Assembly (NCBI RefSeq): GCF_009906855.1 | Contig: NZ_CP047650.1 | Location: 1,302,001 to 1,366,000 of the forward strand | From: Xylophilus rhododendri | GTDB lineage: Bacteria; Pseudomonadota; Gammaproteobacteria; Burkholderiales; Burkholderiaceae_C | Length of the DNA stretch: 64,000 nucleotides | Reading direction: 5' to 3' | In this document: positions 8,921-18,678 of the stretch, piece after piece | Layout of the letters: the number at the start of each line of letters is the position of its first letter | How positions within the stretch are numbered: position 1 is the first letter of the stretch | The notes under the pieces: generated by a model | Told to the model about the DNA's origin: nothing | Seen by the model: the letters and a program-made list of their open reading frames with translations, nothing else | Databases searched by the model: none | Translations under genes and position numbers: made by a program

Positions 8921-9151
8921 TCAGTGCTCGAGAATCTCCGGCGAAAGGGCGTCTCCAACCTGCACCGCCTCCGCATCCACCGCGACCAGCGCCAGCACCC
9001 CGGCCTCCAGCGCGGCCTCGTAGCTGCAGAAGCTGCCGACGCCGCTGCCGCTGTGCAGCTCGAACATCTGCGGATGCAGGCCCCGCGCATGCACTTCCCA
9101 GCCGAAGCCGCCATGGCCATCGGTGACGACGCAGAGTGCATGAAGCCGCAT
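8921..9151 (-). CDS. Small conserved-looking unknown protein
   Basis: 76 residues, starting at an ATG with GGAGG 5 bases upstream. Composition is balanced and not GC-frame-like, with segments such as ALCVVTDGHGGFGWEVH and FCSYEAALEAGVLAL. No signal peptide, no recognised family. It is paired with a possible 48-codon gene just upstream on the same strand. Confidence 0.5.
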   Translation of the reverse strand: MRLHALCVVTDGHGGFGWEVHARGLHPQMFELHSGSGVGSFCSYEAALEAGVLALVAVDAEAVQVGDALSPEILEH

Positions 9152-9163
9152 GGTCGCCTCCGC

Positions 9164-9310
9164 TCAGATCAGGTGGATGGAATGCAGCACCCAGCCCGCC
9201 AGCGAGGGGCGGCGCATCGACTGGTCCAGCACACGGGCCGCGCCGTCCAGCGCCACGGTGGCGATGGCGGCGAGGTGGGAGCTGGTGGCGGTGGCGATGA
9301 GTGCTGACAT
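9164..9310 (-). CDS. Possible small protein of 48 residues
   Basis: A short frame with ATG at 9310 encodes an alanine-rich helix-like peptide ending VLHSIHLI. It lies 12 bases upstream of the 76-residue gene on the same strand. The ribosome binding site is weak. It could be a small coupled gene or chance. Confidence 0.3.
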   Translation of the reverse strand: MSALIATATSSHLAAIATVALDGAARVLDQSMRRPSLAGWVLHSIHLI

Positions 9311-9657
9311 ACCGCCATGGTGGCCCGCGACCGGCTCCGGCGGCCGCAGTGCGTTTCCCTACAAGGCGACAGGCAAACGACCCCTGCCGCGTCATAGCCC
9401 GCCGCATGCCGCGTGGGCCGGACGAGTGCCCTCGGGGCGGTGTCCGCCTGCATGGCGTAGGAGCCTCCCTACCCGCCGCTGACCATTCGCGCATGAGAAG
9501 GGGGATTTCCAGACCGCAATTTGCAGCAATGCCGGGGGGAATGACAAACGTCATGGTCATGGTTCCCTCTGGGGACTTGCTGGAACATTTTTTGCCGGCG
9601 CATACCACCCTCAGCCGGCCGTGACTCCATGGCCGGGAGCGGCAGGAGACACACAGC
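9311..9657. other. Intergenic region of about 350 bases
   Basis: No convincing gene. It carries the promoter side of the gene at 9658; a lower-G+C patch occurs near 9510-9600. A short inverted repeat ATGAC-N4-GTCAT at 9541-9554 is too short to interpret. Confidence 0.4.
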
Positions 9658-10119
9658 ATGCCCATGAAGCTGCTTTGCATCGGGCCTTACCGCGTGCACA
9701 CGCTGGGACAAGAAGGCCTTGCCCGTTCGCCATGGCATTCCCAGGATCTGCGCCAGCTGCTTCGCGATGCGCTGGAGTCCCACCGGCCGATGGAGCTGCC
9801 GCCGCCCTGGGAGGGCCTGCAGGCCCGCGTCACCGGGCATGACATCGGGCTGTCGGTGCGGGTGTCGATGGAAGCCGCATCGCCCGAGGTCCGCGACCGC
9901 TTCATGTGGCGGGTATTGACGGCGCTGGTGCCCGAGCAGCGCCTGCGCGACGACCCCGAGCCCGCCGAACGCCGCTGGTGCGCCTGGATCTGGCATGGCG
10001 GCGACATGAAGGCCGACGCCCTTGACCGCCTGCAGATCGAGGCCTTCGTGCATGCCATCTCCAAGGCCTGGATCGAACAGATGGCCTCGACGGTGCAGGC
10101 GCATCACCTGCTGCACTGA
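9658..10119 (+). CDS. Unknown 153-residue protein
   Basis: Starts MPMKLLCIGPYRVH with CAGGAG 8-9 bases upstream. It is soluble and acidic/tryptophan-containing, without signal peptide or membrane segment. A RRWCAWIWHGGDMKADALDRL segment and a C-terminal helical part are seen. I recognise no family. It ends shortly before the oxidoreductase gene on the same strand, and may be co-transcribed with it. Confidence 0.6.
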   Translation: MPMKLLCIGPYRVHTLGQEGLARSPWHSQDLRQLLRDALESHRPMELPPPWEGLQARVTGHDIGLSVRVSMEAASPEVRDRFMWRVLTALVPEQRLRDDPEPAERRWCAWIWHGGDMKADALDRLQIEAFVHAISKAWIEQMASTVQAHHLLH

Positions 10120-10146
10120 GCGCGGCGGGCTGCGGCATGGCGGGCG

Positions 10147-12279
10147 ATGCAAGACAATCACGCAGCCATGTCCAGCCCAGCCCCCACCCCCTCCTCCTCC
10201 TCTTCTTCCTCCGACACGGGCGAGCAACGGCGCGTGACCGGTGCCTGTCCGCACGACTGCCCCGACACCTGCGCCCTGCTCACCACGGTGCAGGACGGGG
10301 TGGCGGTCAAGCTGCAGGGCAACCCCGCGCATGCCCACACCGGCGGCGTGCTCTGCACCAAGGTCTCGCGCTACCTGGAGCGCCACAACCATCCCGAGCG
10401 GCTGACGCAGCCGCTGCGGCGGGTGGGCGCCAAGGGCGAAGGGCGGTTCGAGCCGGTGTCCTGGGACGAGGCGCTCGACGACATCGCCGCGCGCCTGAAG
10501 GCGATCGCCGAGCCGCAAGCCATCCTGCCCTACAGCTACGCCGGCACCATGGGCCTGGTGCAGGGCGAATCGATGGACCGGCGTTTCTTCCACAAGCTCG
10601 GCGCCTCGCTGCTGGACCGCACCATCTGCTCGTCGGCCGGCGGCGAAGGGCTGGCGCAGACCTATGGCGGCAAGGTGGGCATGCGGGTGGAGTTCTTCGC
10701 CGAGGCGAAACTGATCCTGATCTGGGGCAGCAACTCCATCGGCAGCAACCTGCATTTCTGGCGCCATGTGCAGACGGCCCGGCGCGCCGGCGCCCGCATC
10801 GTCTGCATCGATCCGCGCCGCACCGAGACGGCCGAGAAGTGCGACGAGCACCTGGCCCTGCTGCCCGGCACCGACGCCGCCCTGGCCTTCGCTTTGATGC
10901 ACGAGCTGATCGTGCACGGCTGGCTGGACACTGACTACATCGAGCGCCACACCCTGGGCTGGGACGGCCTGCGCGAGCGGGCCCTGCAGTGGCCGCCGTC
11001 CCGCGCGGCGCAGGTCTGCGGCCTGCCCGAGGCGCAGATCGTGGCGCTGGCGCGGGACTACGGCACGACGCAGCCGGCCGCCATCCGGCTGAACTACGGC
11101 GTGCAGCGCGCCCGCGGCGGCGGCAACGCAGTGCGCGCCATCGCCTGCCTGCCGGCGCTGACCGGCGCCTGGCGGCATCGGGCCGGCGGCCTGCTGCTCA
11201 GCGCCTCCAGCTTCTTTCCGGTCGACCGCGCCGCGCTGCAGCGGCCGGACCTGTTGGCCGGCCGGCAGCCGCGCACCGTCAACATGAGTTCGATCGGCGA
11301 TGCCCTGACCGGCGACGCGCAGGCGCTGTCGGGCGGCCCGGCGGTGCAGGCGGTGGTCGTCTACAACAGCAACCCGCTGGCGGTGGCGCCCGATTCGGCC
11401 AAGGTGGCGGCCGGCTTCGCACGCACCGACCTGTTCACCGTGGTGCTGGAGCAGTTCCAGACCGACACGGCCGACCATGCCGACTACCTGCTGCCGGCCA
11501 CCATGCAGCTGGAGCATTGGGACATCCACACCAGCTACGGCCATACCGACGTGCTGCTGAACCGGCCGGCGGTGGCGCCGCCCGCCGAGGTGCGCAGCAA
11601 TGCCTGGGTGTTTCGCGAGCTGGCGCGCCGCATGGGCTTCACCGAGCCCTGCTTCGCCGATGACGACGAGGCCTTGTGCCGGACCGCCTTCCGCGCCGAT
11701 GCGCTGGACCACGAACAGCTCTGGGACCGCGGCTTCACCTCGCTGCGCCTGGCCGAGGCGCCCTTCGCCGAGGGCGGGTTCCCGACCGCCTCGGGGCGCT
11801 GCGAATTCCACAGCGCACGCCTGCAGGCGGTGGGACAGGACCCATTGCCGGCCTACCTGCCCAACTACGAGCCGGCGGGAGCCGATCGGGACTTCCCGCT
11901 GGCCATGATTTCACCGCCCGCGCGCAACTTCCTGAACTCCAGCTTCGTCAACGTGCGCAGCCTGCGCGCCATGGAGGGCGCGCCGGTGCTGGAGATGCAC
12001 GCGGCCGATGCGCAGACCCGCGGCATCGCCTCGGGCGATCTGGTGCGGGTCTTCAATGCGCGCGGAGAACACCGCTGCCACGCCGAGGTCTCGTCCCGCG
12101 CCCGCCCCGGCGTGGTCAACGGCCTGGGCATCTGGTGGCGCAAGTTCAGCCCCGACGGCACCAATGTGAACCAGCTGACCAGCCAGCGCCTGACCGACAT
12201 GGGCCGGGGCCCGACCTTCTACGACTGCGCCGTGCAGGTGGCGGCCGTCAGGACGCCAGGCGCAGGTTCTTCACCTTGA
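10147..12279 (+). CDS. Molybdopterin oxidoreductase (DMSO reductase superfamily)
   Basis: 710 residues. The N-terminal CPHDCPDTC motif and a following GVLCTK cysteine form a [4Fe-4S] site; the molybdopterin oxidoreductase domain follows, with a C-terminal molydopterin-dinucleotide-binding domain (about 590-700). There is no Tat signal, so it is probably cytoplasmic. The substrate cannot be told. A serine-rich leader (SSSSSSS) precedes the cluster domain. In-frame ATGs at 10147 and 10168 are both possible. No electron-transfer subunit gene is adjacent. Its 3' end overlaps the convergent ygiW-like gene by 32 bases. Confidence 0.85.
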   Translation: MQDNHAAMSSPAPTPSSSSSSSDTGEQRRVTGACPHDCPDTCALLTTVQDGVAVKLQGNPAHAHTGGVLCTKVSRYLERHNHPERLTQPLRRVGAKGEGRFEPVSWDEALDDIAARLKAIAEPQAILPYSYAGTMGLVQGESMDRRFFHKLGASLLDRTICSSAGGEGLAQTYGGKVGMRVEFFAEAKLILIWGSNSIGSNLHFWRHVQTARRAGARIVCIDPRRTETAEKCDEHLALLPGTDAALAFALMHELIVHGWLDTDYIERHTLGWDGLRERALQWPPSRAAQVCGLPEAQIVALARDYGTTQPAAIRLNYGVQRARGGGNAVRAIACLPALTGAWRHRAGGLLLSASSFFPVDRAALQRPDLLAGRQPRTVNMSSIGDALTGDAQALSGGPAVQAVVVYNSNPLAVAPDSAKVAAGFARTDLFTVVLEQFQTDTADHADYLLPATMQLEHWDIHTSYGHTDVLLNRPAVAPPAEVRSNAWVFRELARRMGFTEPCFADDDEALCRTAFRADALDHEQLWDRGFTSLRLAEAPFAEGGFPTASGRCEFHSARLQAVGQDPLPAYLPNYEPAGADRDFPLAMISPPARNFLNSSFVNVRSLRAMEGAPVLEMHAADAQTRGIASGDLVRVFNARGEHRCHAEVSSRARPGVVNGLGIWWRKFSPDGTNVNQLTSQRLTDMGRGPTFYDCAVQVAAVRTPGAGSSP

Positions 12280-12631
12280 ACTTGAGCTGGCCCCATTCCT
12301 TCTCGACCTCGCCGCTGATCTCCACCCACTGGTCCGCGCCCAGCATCACGCCGTCGGGAAAGCGCCTGGGCGAGATCTCCACCGTCATGCGGCCGGTGTC
12401 GTCGGCGAAGGTGTAGTGCTTGCCCTGTTCGTGCGAAACGATTCGGCCCTTCAAGCGGGCGGGCTGCTCGTCCTTGCCGCTGTCCTGGAGCTGGCGCACC
12501 GTCAGCAGTGCCGCGCCGCCGGGGCCGACATAGGTCCCCGGTGCCGCCGCCACGGCGGCCTGGCCCTCGGCGTGCGAGCCGCTGGCGATCATCAGGGCGG
12601 CGAGCGCGCAGGCAAAAATGGTGAGCTTCAT
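12248..12631 (-). CDS. ygiW: YgiW/YdeI-family periplasmic OB-fold stress protein
   Basis: 127 residues with a signal peptide (MKLTIFACALAALMIASGSHA) and a BOF (bacterial OB-fold) domain: the GRIVSHEQGKHYTFADDTG and VEISGEVEKEW segments are diagnostic. Such periplasmic proteins bind cationic ligands and relate to stress tolerance. In E. coli ygiW precedes qseBC; here it follows qseC on the same strand after 85 bases, which supports the assignment. Confidence 0.85.
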   Translation of the reverse strand: MKLTIFACALAALMIASGSHAEGQAAVAAAPGTYVGPGGAALLTVRQLQDSGKDEQPARLKGRIVSHEQGKHYTFADDTGRMTVEISPRRFPDGVMLGADQWVEISGEVEKEWGQLKFKVKNLRLAS

Positions 12632-12716
12632 GGCGTTCTTCCTTTCGTCGATGGAGCCGGGGTTCCGGCATGGGCTCCATTGCAAACGCCAAAGCTGAAG
12701 GTTTTCTGATGTCCGT

Positions 12717-14120
12717 TCAGGCCAGCGGAAAGTCGAGCACCACGCCCAGCCCGCGGCCGCCCAGGCCGCCCTCGAATGACAGCCGCGCCTCGTGCAGCGC
12801 CGCGATGCGCGCCACGATGGACAGGCCCAGCCCATGCCCCGTGCGGCCGCTGCCCAGCACCCGGAAGAAACGCTCGCCCAGGCGCGCCCGGTCGGCCGCG
12901 CCCACGCCGGGTCCGCCATCGCGCACGGCGATGCGGCAGCGCCCGGCCAGCGCCTGAACCTCCACGCTCACCGGCCCCTCGGCAGGCCCGTAGCGCAGGG
13001 CGTTGTCGATCAGGTTGCGCAAGGCGGTGCGCAACAGCTCGGGCTGGGCCGGCAGCGTGGCCACGCGGCAGTCCAGGCGCAGATCGATCTCGCGCTCCTT
13101 GCGGAACTCCGCGCGCAGCGAACCCAGCAGGGCCGGCAGATCCACCGGCTGGCGGGGCAGCGAGGCCGGGTTCTCCGGATCCAGGCGCGCCAGCGCCAGC
13201 AGGCTCTCGACCAGCCCGGTGCAGCGGTCCACCTCGTCGCGCAGCGACTGCAGGGTGACGGCATCCGCCTGCGGCTGCGCGCTCGCTGGCAGCGCCGCCT
13301 GCTGCCGCTGCATCAGCTGGATGCGCATGCGCAGGGCGGCCAGCGGCGTGCGCAGCTCGTGCGCCGCATCGGCGGTGAAACGCCGCTCCGACTGCAGCGC
13401 CCGCGACAGGCGGCCCAGCACCAGGTTGAGCGCCTCCACGATCGGCAGCAGTTCACGCGGCACCTGCCCGGTCGGCACGGGCGTCAGGTCATCGACCGAC
13501 TTGGCGCCTATGCGCCCGGCGGTCTGCTCGATCGGCTGCAGCAGCCGGCGGATGATCCACCAGCAAAATCCTGCCAGCAGCAGCAGCAGGGCCAGCGCCG
13601 GCCACGCCAGCGCCTCGGCCACGTCGGTCAGCAGCGACAGGCGCTTCTTCCAGGGCTGGCCCACCTGCACCTGGAAATCCTGGCCCTTGGCACGCGCCAG
13701 ATAGACCCGCCAGGCCTGGCCATCCACCCACACGTCGCGGAAGTCTCCACGCTCGTCCAGCGCATCGGAAAAGGGCCGCGACGGCGCCTGCGCGGCACGG
13801 CGCAGGATGTTGCCGCGGCCATCCACGATCTGGTAGTACAGGCGCAGCTTGGCCGGCTCACGCTCCTCGGCCGCATCGGCCGCCGGCGCATGGCCGTGCT
13901 GCTGCAGGCTGGCGCCCAGCACCAGGGTCAGGCGGGCGGTTTCCTTCAGGGCGTCATCGAAGACATCGCTGGTCTCGTGCCAGGCGACATACACCACCAC
14001 CCCCAGGCTCACCGACCACACCAGCACGCTCGCCCCCAGGATGGAGGCGATCAGGCGGCGCCGCAGCGAATACGCATGGGCCGGCCGCTGCCACGGCCAG
14101 CGCGGGAGCCACGCCCTCAT
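12717..14120 (-). CDS. qseC: Sensor histidine kinase, QseC-like
   Basis: 467 residues: membrane spans at about 23-47 and 172-190 enclose a periplasmic sensor (about 50-170), followed by a HAMP-like linker, HisKA with AAHELRTPLAALRMRI (phosphoacceptor His254) and an HATPase domain with DNALRYGP and GPGVG boxes. It belongs to the OmpR/EnvZ-type, QseC/PmrB-like group. It overlaps qseB by 4 bases (ATGA), showing coupling. The signal is unknown; the QseC name rests on the ygiW neighbour and overall layout. Confidence 0.88.
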   Translation of the reverse strand: MRAWLPRWPWQRPAHAYSLRRRLIASILGASVLVWSVSLGVVVYVAWHETSDVFDDALKETARLTLVLGASLQQHGHAPAADAAEEREPAKLRLYYQIVDGRGNILRRAAQAPSRPFSDALDERGDFRDVWVDGQAWRVYLARAKGQDFQVQVGQPWKKRLSLLTDVAEALAWPALALLLLLAGFCWWIIRRLLQPIEQTAGRIGAKSVDDLTPVPTGQVPRELLPIVEALNLVLGRLSRALQSERRFTADAAHELRTPLAALRMRIQLMQRQQAALPASAQPQADAVTLQSLRDEVDRCTGLVESLLALARLDPENPASLPRQPVDLPALLGSLRAEFRKEREIDLRLDCRVATLPAQPELLRTALRNLIDNALRYGPAEGPVSVEVQALAGRCRIAVRDGGPGVGAADRARLGERFFRVLGSGRTGHGLGLSIVARIAALHEARLSFEGGLGGRGLGVVLDFPLA

Positions 14121-14782
14121 GCCGGCGCCAGCCCGTAGCCGTGGTGGCGCACGGTGGTGATGAAGCCGCTGCCCAGCTTCTTGCGCAGGTTGGAGATGTG
14201 CACCTCGATCGCGTTGCTCTCCACCTCCTCGCCCCAGCCGTACAGCGCCTCTTCCAGCTGCGCGCGGCTGAGCACCTGGCGGCTGCGCCGCATCAGCGCT
14301 TCCAGCACCGCGAATTCACGGGCGGTGAGGCTGACCGGCAGGCCTTCGCGGGTGACGCGTTTGGCGCCCGGGTCCAGCTCGACCGTGCCGTGGCGCAGCG
14401 TGGCCGGCATCGCCTGGGCTGCCGATCCGCGCCGGATGGCGGCGCGGATGCGGGCCGACAGCTCCTCCAGGTCGAAGGGCTTGACCAGGTAATCGTCCGC
14501 CCCCAGGTCCAGGCCCTCGATGCGGTCGCGCACGCCGTCGCGCGCGGTGATGAAAAGCACCGGCAAGGCGGCGCTGCGGGCACGCAGTGCCGCCAGTACT
14601 TGGTCGCCGGCCATGCCGGGCAGGCCGCGGTCCAGCACCAGGCATTGGTAGTCATGGGTGCGCAGCGCCGTGTCGACCAGGTCGCCGCGCTCCAGCCAGT
14701 CGACCGCATAGCCGTCCAGGCGCAGCCAGGATTCGATGGTGCGGCCCAGGCTGCCATCGTCTTCGACGAGGAGTATTCGCAT
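14117..14782 (-). CDS. qseB: OmpR-family response regulator, QseB-like
   Basis: 221 residues. The receiver domain has the acidic pair EDD at 7-9, phosphoacceptor Asp51 (LVLDRGLPG) and the KPFDLEEL lysine. A winged-helix DNA-binding domain (about 125-220) ends in FITTVRHHGYGLAPA. It is the first gene of qseB-qseC-ygiW on the minus strand and is likely autoregulated, as in related systems. Confidence 0.92.
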   Translation of the reverse strand: MRILLVEDDGSLGRTIESWLRLDGYAVDWLERGDLVDTALRTHDYQCLVLDRGLPGMAGDQVLAALRARSAALPVLFITARDGVRDRIEGLDLGADDYLVKPFDLEELSARIRAAIRRGSAAQAMPATLRHGTVELDPGAKRVTREGLPVSLTAREFAVLEALMRRSRQVLSRAQLEEALYGWGEEVESNAIEVHISNLRKKLGSGFITTVRHHGYGLAPA

Positions 14783-14846
14783 GGCCCAAAGCGTAAACGA
14801 TGCGCCGCGGCGGGCGCGGCGCATCGTTTGCTTCGGTACCGCGGAT

Positions 14847-17263
14847 TCAGACCTTCGGCGGATCGGTCTCCCGCACCGGATGCCGGTGCGCCGCCATGGC
14901 CTCGATGAAGTCGGCGATGGCCTGCGTGGCCCCCGCCGCATCGCCCAGCACCAGCCCCGGGTCGGCGCTGCCGTCGGCCAGGGTCAGCGGCACATCGGCC
15001 TTGAGCAGCAGGGCCTGCGAGGCGCCCAGGGCCAGGATGGTCTTGCCGTGGCGGTACTGGTCGCGGATGAACTCCAGCGCATGCGCATCCTGCAGCAGCG
15101 CCTCGGCGCCGGAGCCGTCGGGCAGCGCCAGGGCGTCGAAGAGGAAGCCGGGGCTGTTCTCGGTGGTGGCGTCGGCCATCAGCTTCTGGCCGTCGTCGCC
15201 CACGATCGCGCCCAGGCGCGGCGCCACGAAGCGGCCGATGGCGCCGGCGGCGAACAGCTGCGCCTGCAGGGCCTGCAGCGGCGCGACCTGCACGCCGGGG
15301 GCCACCAGGATGGCCACCTTGCGGCTGCGGATGCCGCCCTCGCCCGGACGGGCCAGCAGCGAAAGGGCGGGCGACTTGCTCACCTCCGGCGTGGCCGGCT
15401 CCGCCAGGGCCAGCGGCAGGGGCGAAGGCATCTCCATGCCCAGGTCGGCGGCCAGCTGCCCGGCCAGGTCGCCCGAGACATGGGCAAGGCCGGCCACCAC
15501 CCGTTCGCGGATCGCGGGAGTCTGCACCTTGGAGAGTTCGAAGCGGAAGGCGGCCAGGATGTGGGCCTGCTCCACCGGCGTCTGGCTTTCGTAGAAGAGC
15601 CGGGCCTGGGTGTAGTGGTCGGCGAACTTCTCGGGCTTGGCCCGCACCTTGTCGCTGGCCTCCTTCGCGTCCATGCGGGCGGCCACGCTGACGAAGCCCT
15701 GGGCCGCGCCGGCCTGATAGGGGCGCCGCCGGCCAGCGAGTTGGGCTCGTAGCTCACCCGGCCGCGGTGGATGGCCTGGCGGTGCATGCCGTCGCGCTGG
15801 TTGTTGTGCACCTGGGCGATGGGCGCGTTGATCGGCAGCTCGTGGAAGTTGGGGCCGCCCAGGCGGCTGATCTGGGTGTCCACATAGGAGTGGATGCGGC
15901 CGGCCAGCAGCGGATCGTTGCTGAAGTCGATGCCGGGCACCACATGGGCCACGCAAAAGGCGACCTGTTCGGTCTCGGCGAAGAAGTTGTCCGGGTTGCG
16001 GTCCAGCACCATGCGGCCGACGATCTGCACCGGCACCAGCTCTTCCGGGATGATCTTGGTGGCATCGAGGATGTCGAAGCTGAAGGCCTCGGCCTGGGCC
16101 TCGGTGAAGATCTGCAGGCCGAGTTCCCACTCGGGGTATTCGCCGCAGTCGATGGCTTCCCACAGGTCGCGGCGGTGGAAGTCCGGATCGGCACCCGAGA
16201 TCTTGACGGCCTCGTCCCACACCAGCGAATGGGTGCCCAGCTTGGGCTGCCAGTGGAACTTCACGAACACCGACTCGCCCGCTTCATTGACCAGCCGGTA
16301 GGTGTGCACGCCGAAGCCCTGCATCATCCGGTAGCTGCGCGGGATGGCCCGGTCGCTCATGGCCCACATCATCATGTGGGTGGATTCGGGCATCAGCGAG
16401 ATGAAGTCCCAGAAGGTGTCGTGGGCCGAGGCCGCCTGCGGCATGCCGTGGTGGGGCTCGGGCTTGACGGCGTGGATCAGGTCGGGGAACTTCATCGCGT
16501 CCTGGATGAAGAAGACCGGCATGTTGTTGCCGACCAGGTCCCAGTTGCCTTCGTCGGTATAGAACTTGACGGCGAAGCCGCGCACGTCGCGCGCCGTGTC
16601 CTTGGAGCCGCGCTCGCCGGCCACGGTGGAGAAACGCACGAAGACCGGGGTGATCTTGCCCTTCTGCTGGAAGGGCGCGGCCTTGGTGTATTGCGTTATC
16701 GGCTCGTAGGCCTCGAAGAAGCCGTGGGCGGCCGAGCCTCGCGCATGCACGATGCGTTCGGGGATGCGTTCGTGGTCGAAGTGGGTGATCTTCTCGCGCA
16801 GGATGAAGTCTTCCAGCAGCGCCGGGCCGCGCACGCCGGCCTTGAGCGAGTTCTGGTTGTCGGCGATCTTCACGCCCTGGTTGGTGGTGAGCACCTGGCC
16901 GGAAGAATCGACCCGCACCCGGTCCAGCGAAGCGATGGTGGCGTTGGTGCCGGGCTGGGCCGCGCCGCCGGTCTTGTCGTTGGTGTTGGCTTCCGACAGG
17001 CTGCTGGCACCCGGCAGGGTCGAGGGCGGCTCGACCGTCTGGCCGGCCGGCGGCTGCTGCGCGCCCAGGGCGCCGTGTTCGGCCGCCTTGCCGGCGTTGT
17101 AGGGCATGCCGGCGGCCAGGGCCTGGGTGTCGGCGCTGCGACGGGCGGCGGGGTCGCCGGCCACGGCTGCTGCTGGCGCGGGCTGGGCCGGGCCGCTGTC
17201 GGTGTTGCGGGCGGCCGAGCGGGCGGCGACTGCGTCGGCGGTCGGGGTCTTGGAAGCTGCCAT
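14847..17263 (-). CDS. katE: Large-subunit catalase KatE (HPII type), frame broken at about 15720
   Basis: The first frame (from ATG at 17263) gives a disordered N-terminal leader, then the catalase core with active-site His173 (VHARGS) and Asn246 (GNNMPVFF), spaced as in E. coli HPII. After SLAGGAP (about residue 514) the protein continues only in another frame, which carries the rest of the core and a C-terminal DJ-1/PfpI-like domain to 14847. One extra base in the GGGG run at 15720-15723 would restore a single reading frame. I infer a homopolymer error rather than a pseudogene. The enzyme degrades hydrogen peroxide and is usually a stationary-phase haem protein. Confidence 0.85.
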
Positions 17264-17432
17264 GGATGTTGCCGTTCTGTGGTGTGGAGGTGGGGATCCG
17301 GCAAGTTAGGTGGAGGGCCGGCCGCATCCTGTAGGCCGGATCCCATGACCGTCGTCGTCGAAGCCTGCGGCGATGCGACCCATCGCCAGATGGCAGTCCG
17401 GCAAGGCCGATGTCGCCGGACAATGGCGGGTC

Positions 17433-18665
17433 ATGCCCTGTACGCCCGCGCCAGCCGCTTCCCCCGATTCCGCTTCCGAACACTGGCGCCGCAACCTCGC
17501 GGTCTGCATGTTCGGCTCCTTCACCACCATCGTGGCGATGACGCTGCTGCTGCCCTTCCTGCCGCTGTATGTGGAGCAGCTGGGCGTGAAGGAGCACGCA
17601 GCCATCGTGCAGTGGTCCGGCGTGGCCTACGGCGCCACCTTCTTCAGCGCGGCGCTGGTGGCGCCGCTTTGGGGCCGGCTGGCCGACCGCTACGGGCGCA
17701 AGCTGATGCTGATCCGCGCCAGCCTGGGCATGGCGGTGGCGATGGCGCTGATCGGCCTGGCGCAGGACGTGTGGCAGCTGGTGGCGCTGCGGCTGCTGGC
17801 CGGGCTGCTGGGCGGCTACGCCTCCGGCTCGATGGTGCTGGTGGCCACGCAGACACCCAAGGACCGCTCCGGCTGGGCGCTGGGCACCATGTCATCGGCC
17901 ATCATGGCGGGCAATCTGGTGGGGCCCTTGCTCGGCGGCGCGCTGCCGCCGCTGATCGGCATACGCGCCACCTTCTTCGGCGCAGGCGCGGTCATCTTCG
18001 TGGCCTTTCTCGCGACCTGGTTCCTGGTGCGCGAGGAGCGCCGGCCGCCACCCACGGCCGGTGCGGCCAGGCCGCGCGGCGGCTGGGCGGGCGTGCCGGA
18101 CAAACGCCCCATCCTGGCCATGCTGTTCACCGGCATGCTGCTGATGCTGGCCAATATGTCGATCGAGCCGATCATCACCGTGTACGTGGCGCAGCTGGTG
18201 GCCGATCCGGCCCAGGTCACGCGGACCGCCGGCTTCGTGATGTCGGCCGCCGCGCTGGGCAGCATCCTGTCGGCCGCGCGCCTGGGCCGGCTGGCCGACC
18301 GCATCGGGCATTGGAACGTGATCGTCGGCTGCCTGGCGGTGTCGGCGGTGCTGCTGGTGCCGCAGGCCTTCGTCACCGCCGGCTGGCAGCTGGTGCTGCT
18401 GCGTTTTTTGATGGGGCTGTCGCTGGGCGGGCTGCTGCCCTGCATCGCGGCGGTGATCCGCCACAGCGCGCCGGAAAGGGTGGCCGGCAGCATGCTGGGC
18501 TACTCGATCTCGGCGCAGTACACCGGCCAGGTCGCCGGGCCGGTGCTGGGCGGTTTCGTGGGCGGGCATTTCGGCATGCGCACCGTGTTCTTCGCCACCT
18601 GCGTGCTGATGGCGGCGGGGGCGGCCTGGAACTGGTGGGCGCAGCGGGCGGTGCGGCCGCGCTGA
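17433..18665 (+). CDS. MFS efflux transporter
   Basis: 410 residues with 12 hydrophobic segments. The loop 2-3 motif GRLADRYGRKLML and an internal repeat GRLADRIGHW in the second half are standard for the family. A central cytoplasmic loop carries VREERRPPP. It resembles drug exporters of the MdtG type, but no substrate can be assigned. It is divergent from katE. The ATG at 17433 was preferred because the stretch before it is not hydrophobic and not conserved-looking. Confidence 0.85.
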   Translation: MPCTPAPAASPDSASEHWRRNLAVCMFGSFTTIVAMTLLLPFLPLYVEQLGVKEHAAIVQWSGVAYGATFFSAALVAPLWGRLADRYGRKLMLIRASLGMAVAMALIGLAQDVWQLVALRLLAGLLGGYASGSMVLVATQTPKDRSGWALGTMSSAIMAGNLVGPLLGGALPPLIGIRATFFGAGAVIFVAFLATWFLVREERRPPPTAGAARPRGGWAGVPDKRPILAMLFTGMLLMLANMSIEPIITVYVAQLVADPAQVTRTAGFVMSAAALGSILSAARLGRLADRIGHWNVIVGCLAVSAVLLVPQAFVTAGWQLVLLRFLMGLSLGGLLPCIAAVIRHSAPERVAGSMLGYSISAQYTGQVAGPVLGGFVGGHFGMRTVFFATCVLMAAGAAWNWWAQRAVRPR

Positions 18666-18678
18666 GGCCGTACCGCTT

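Noticed and set aside
9541..9554. ATGAC-N4-GTCAT inverted repeat
   Set aside because: Five-base arms are too short to support an operator without other evidence.
15767..17300. Long plus-strand open frame opposite katE
   Set aside because: It mirrors the catalase codons and has no domain or ribosome site; a shadow of the real gene.
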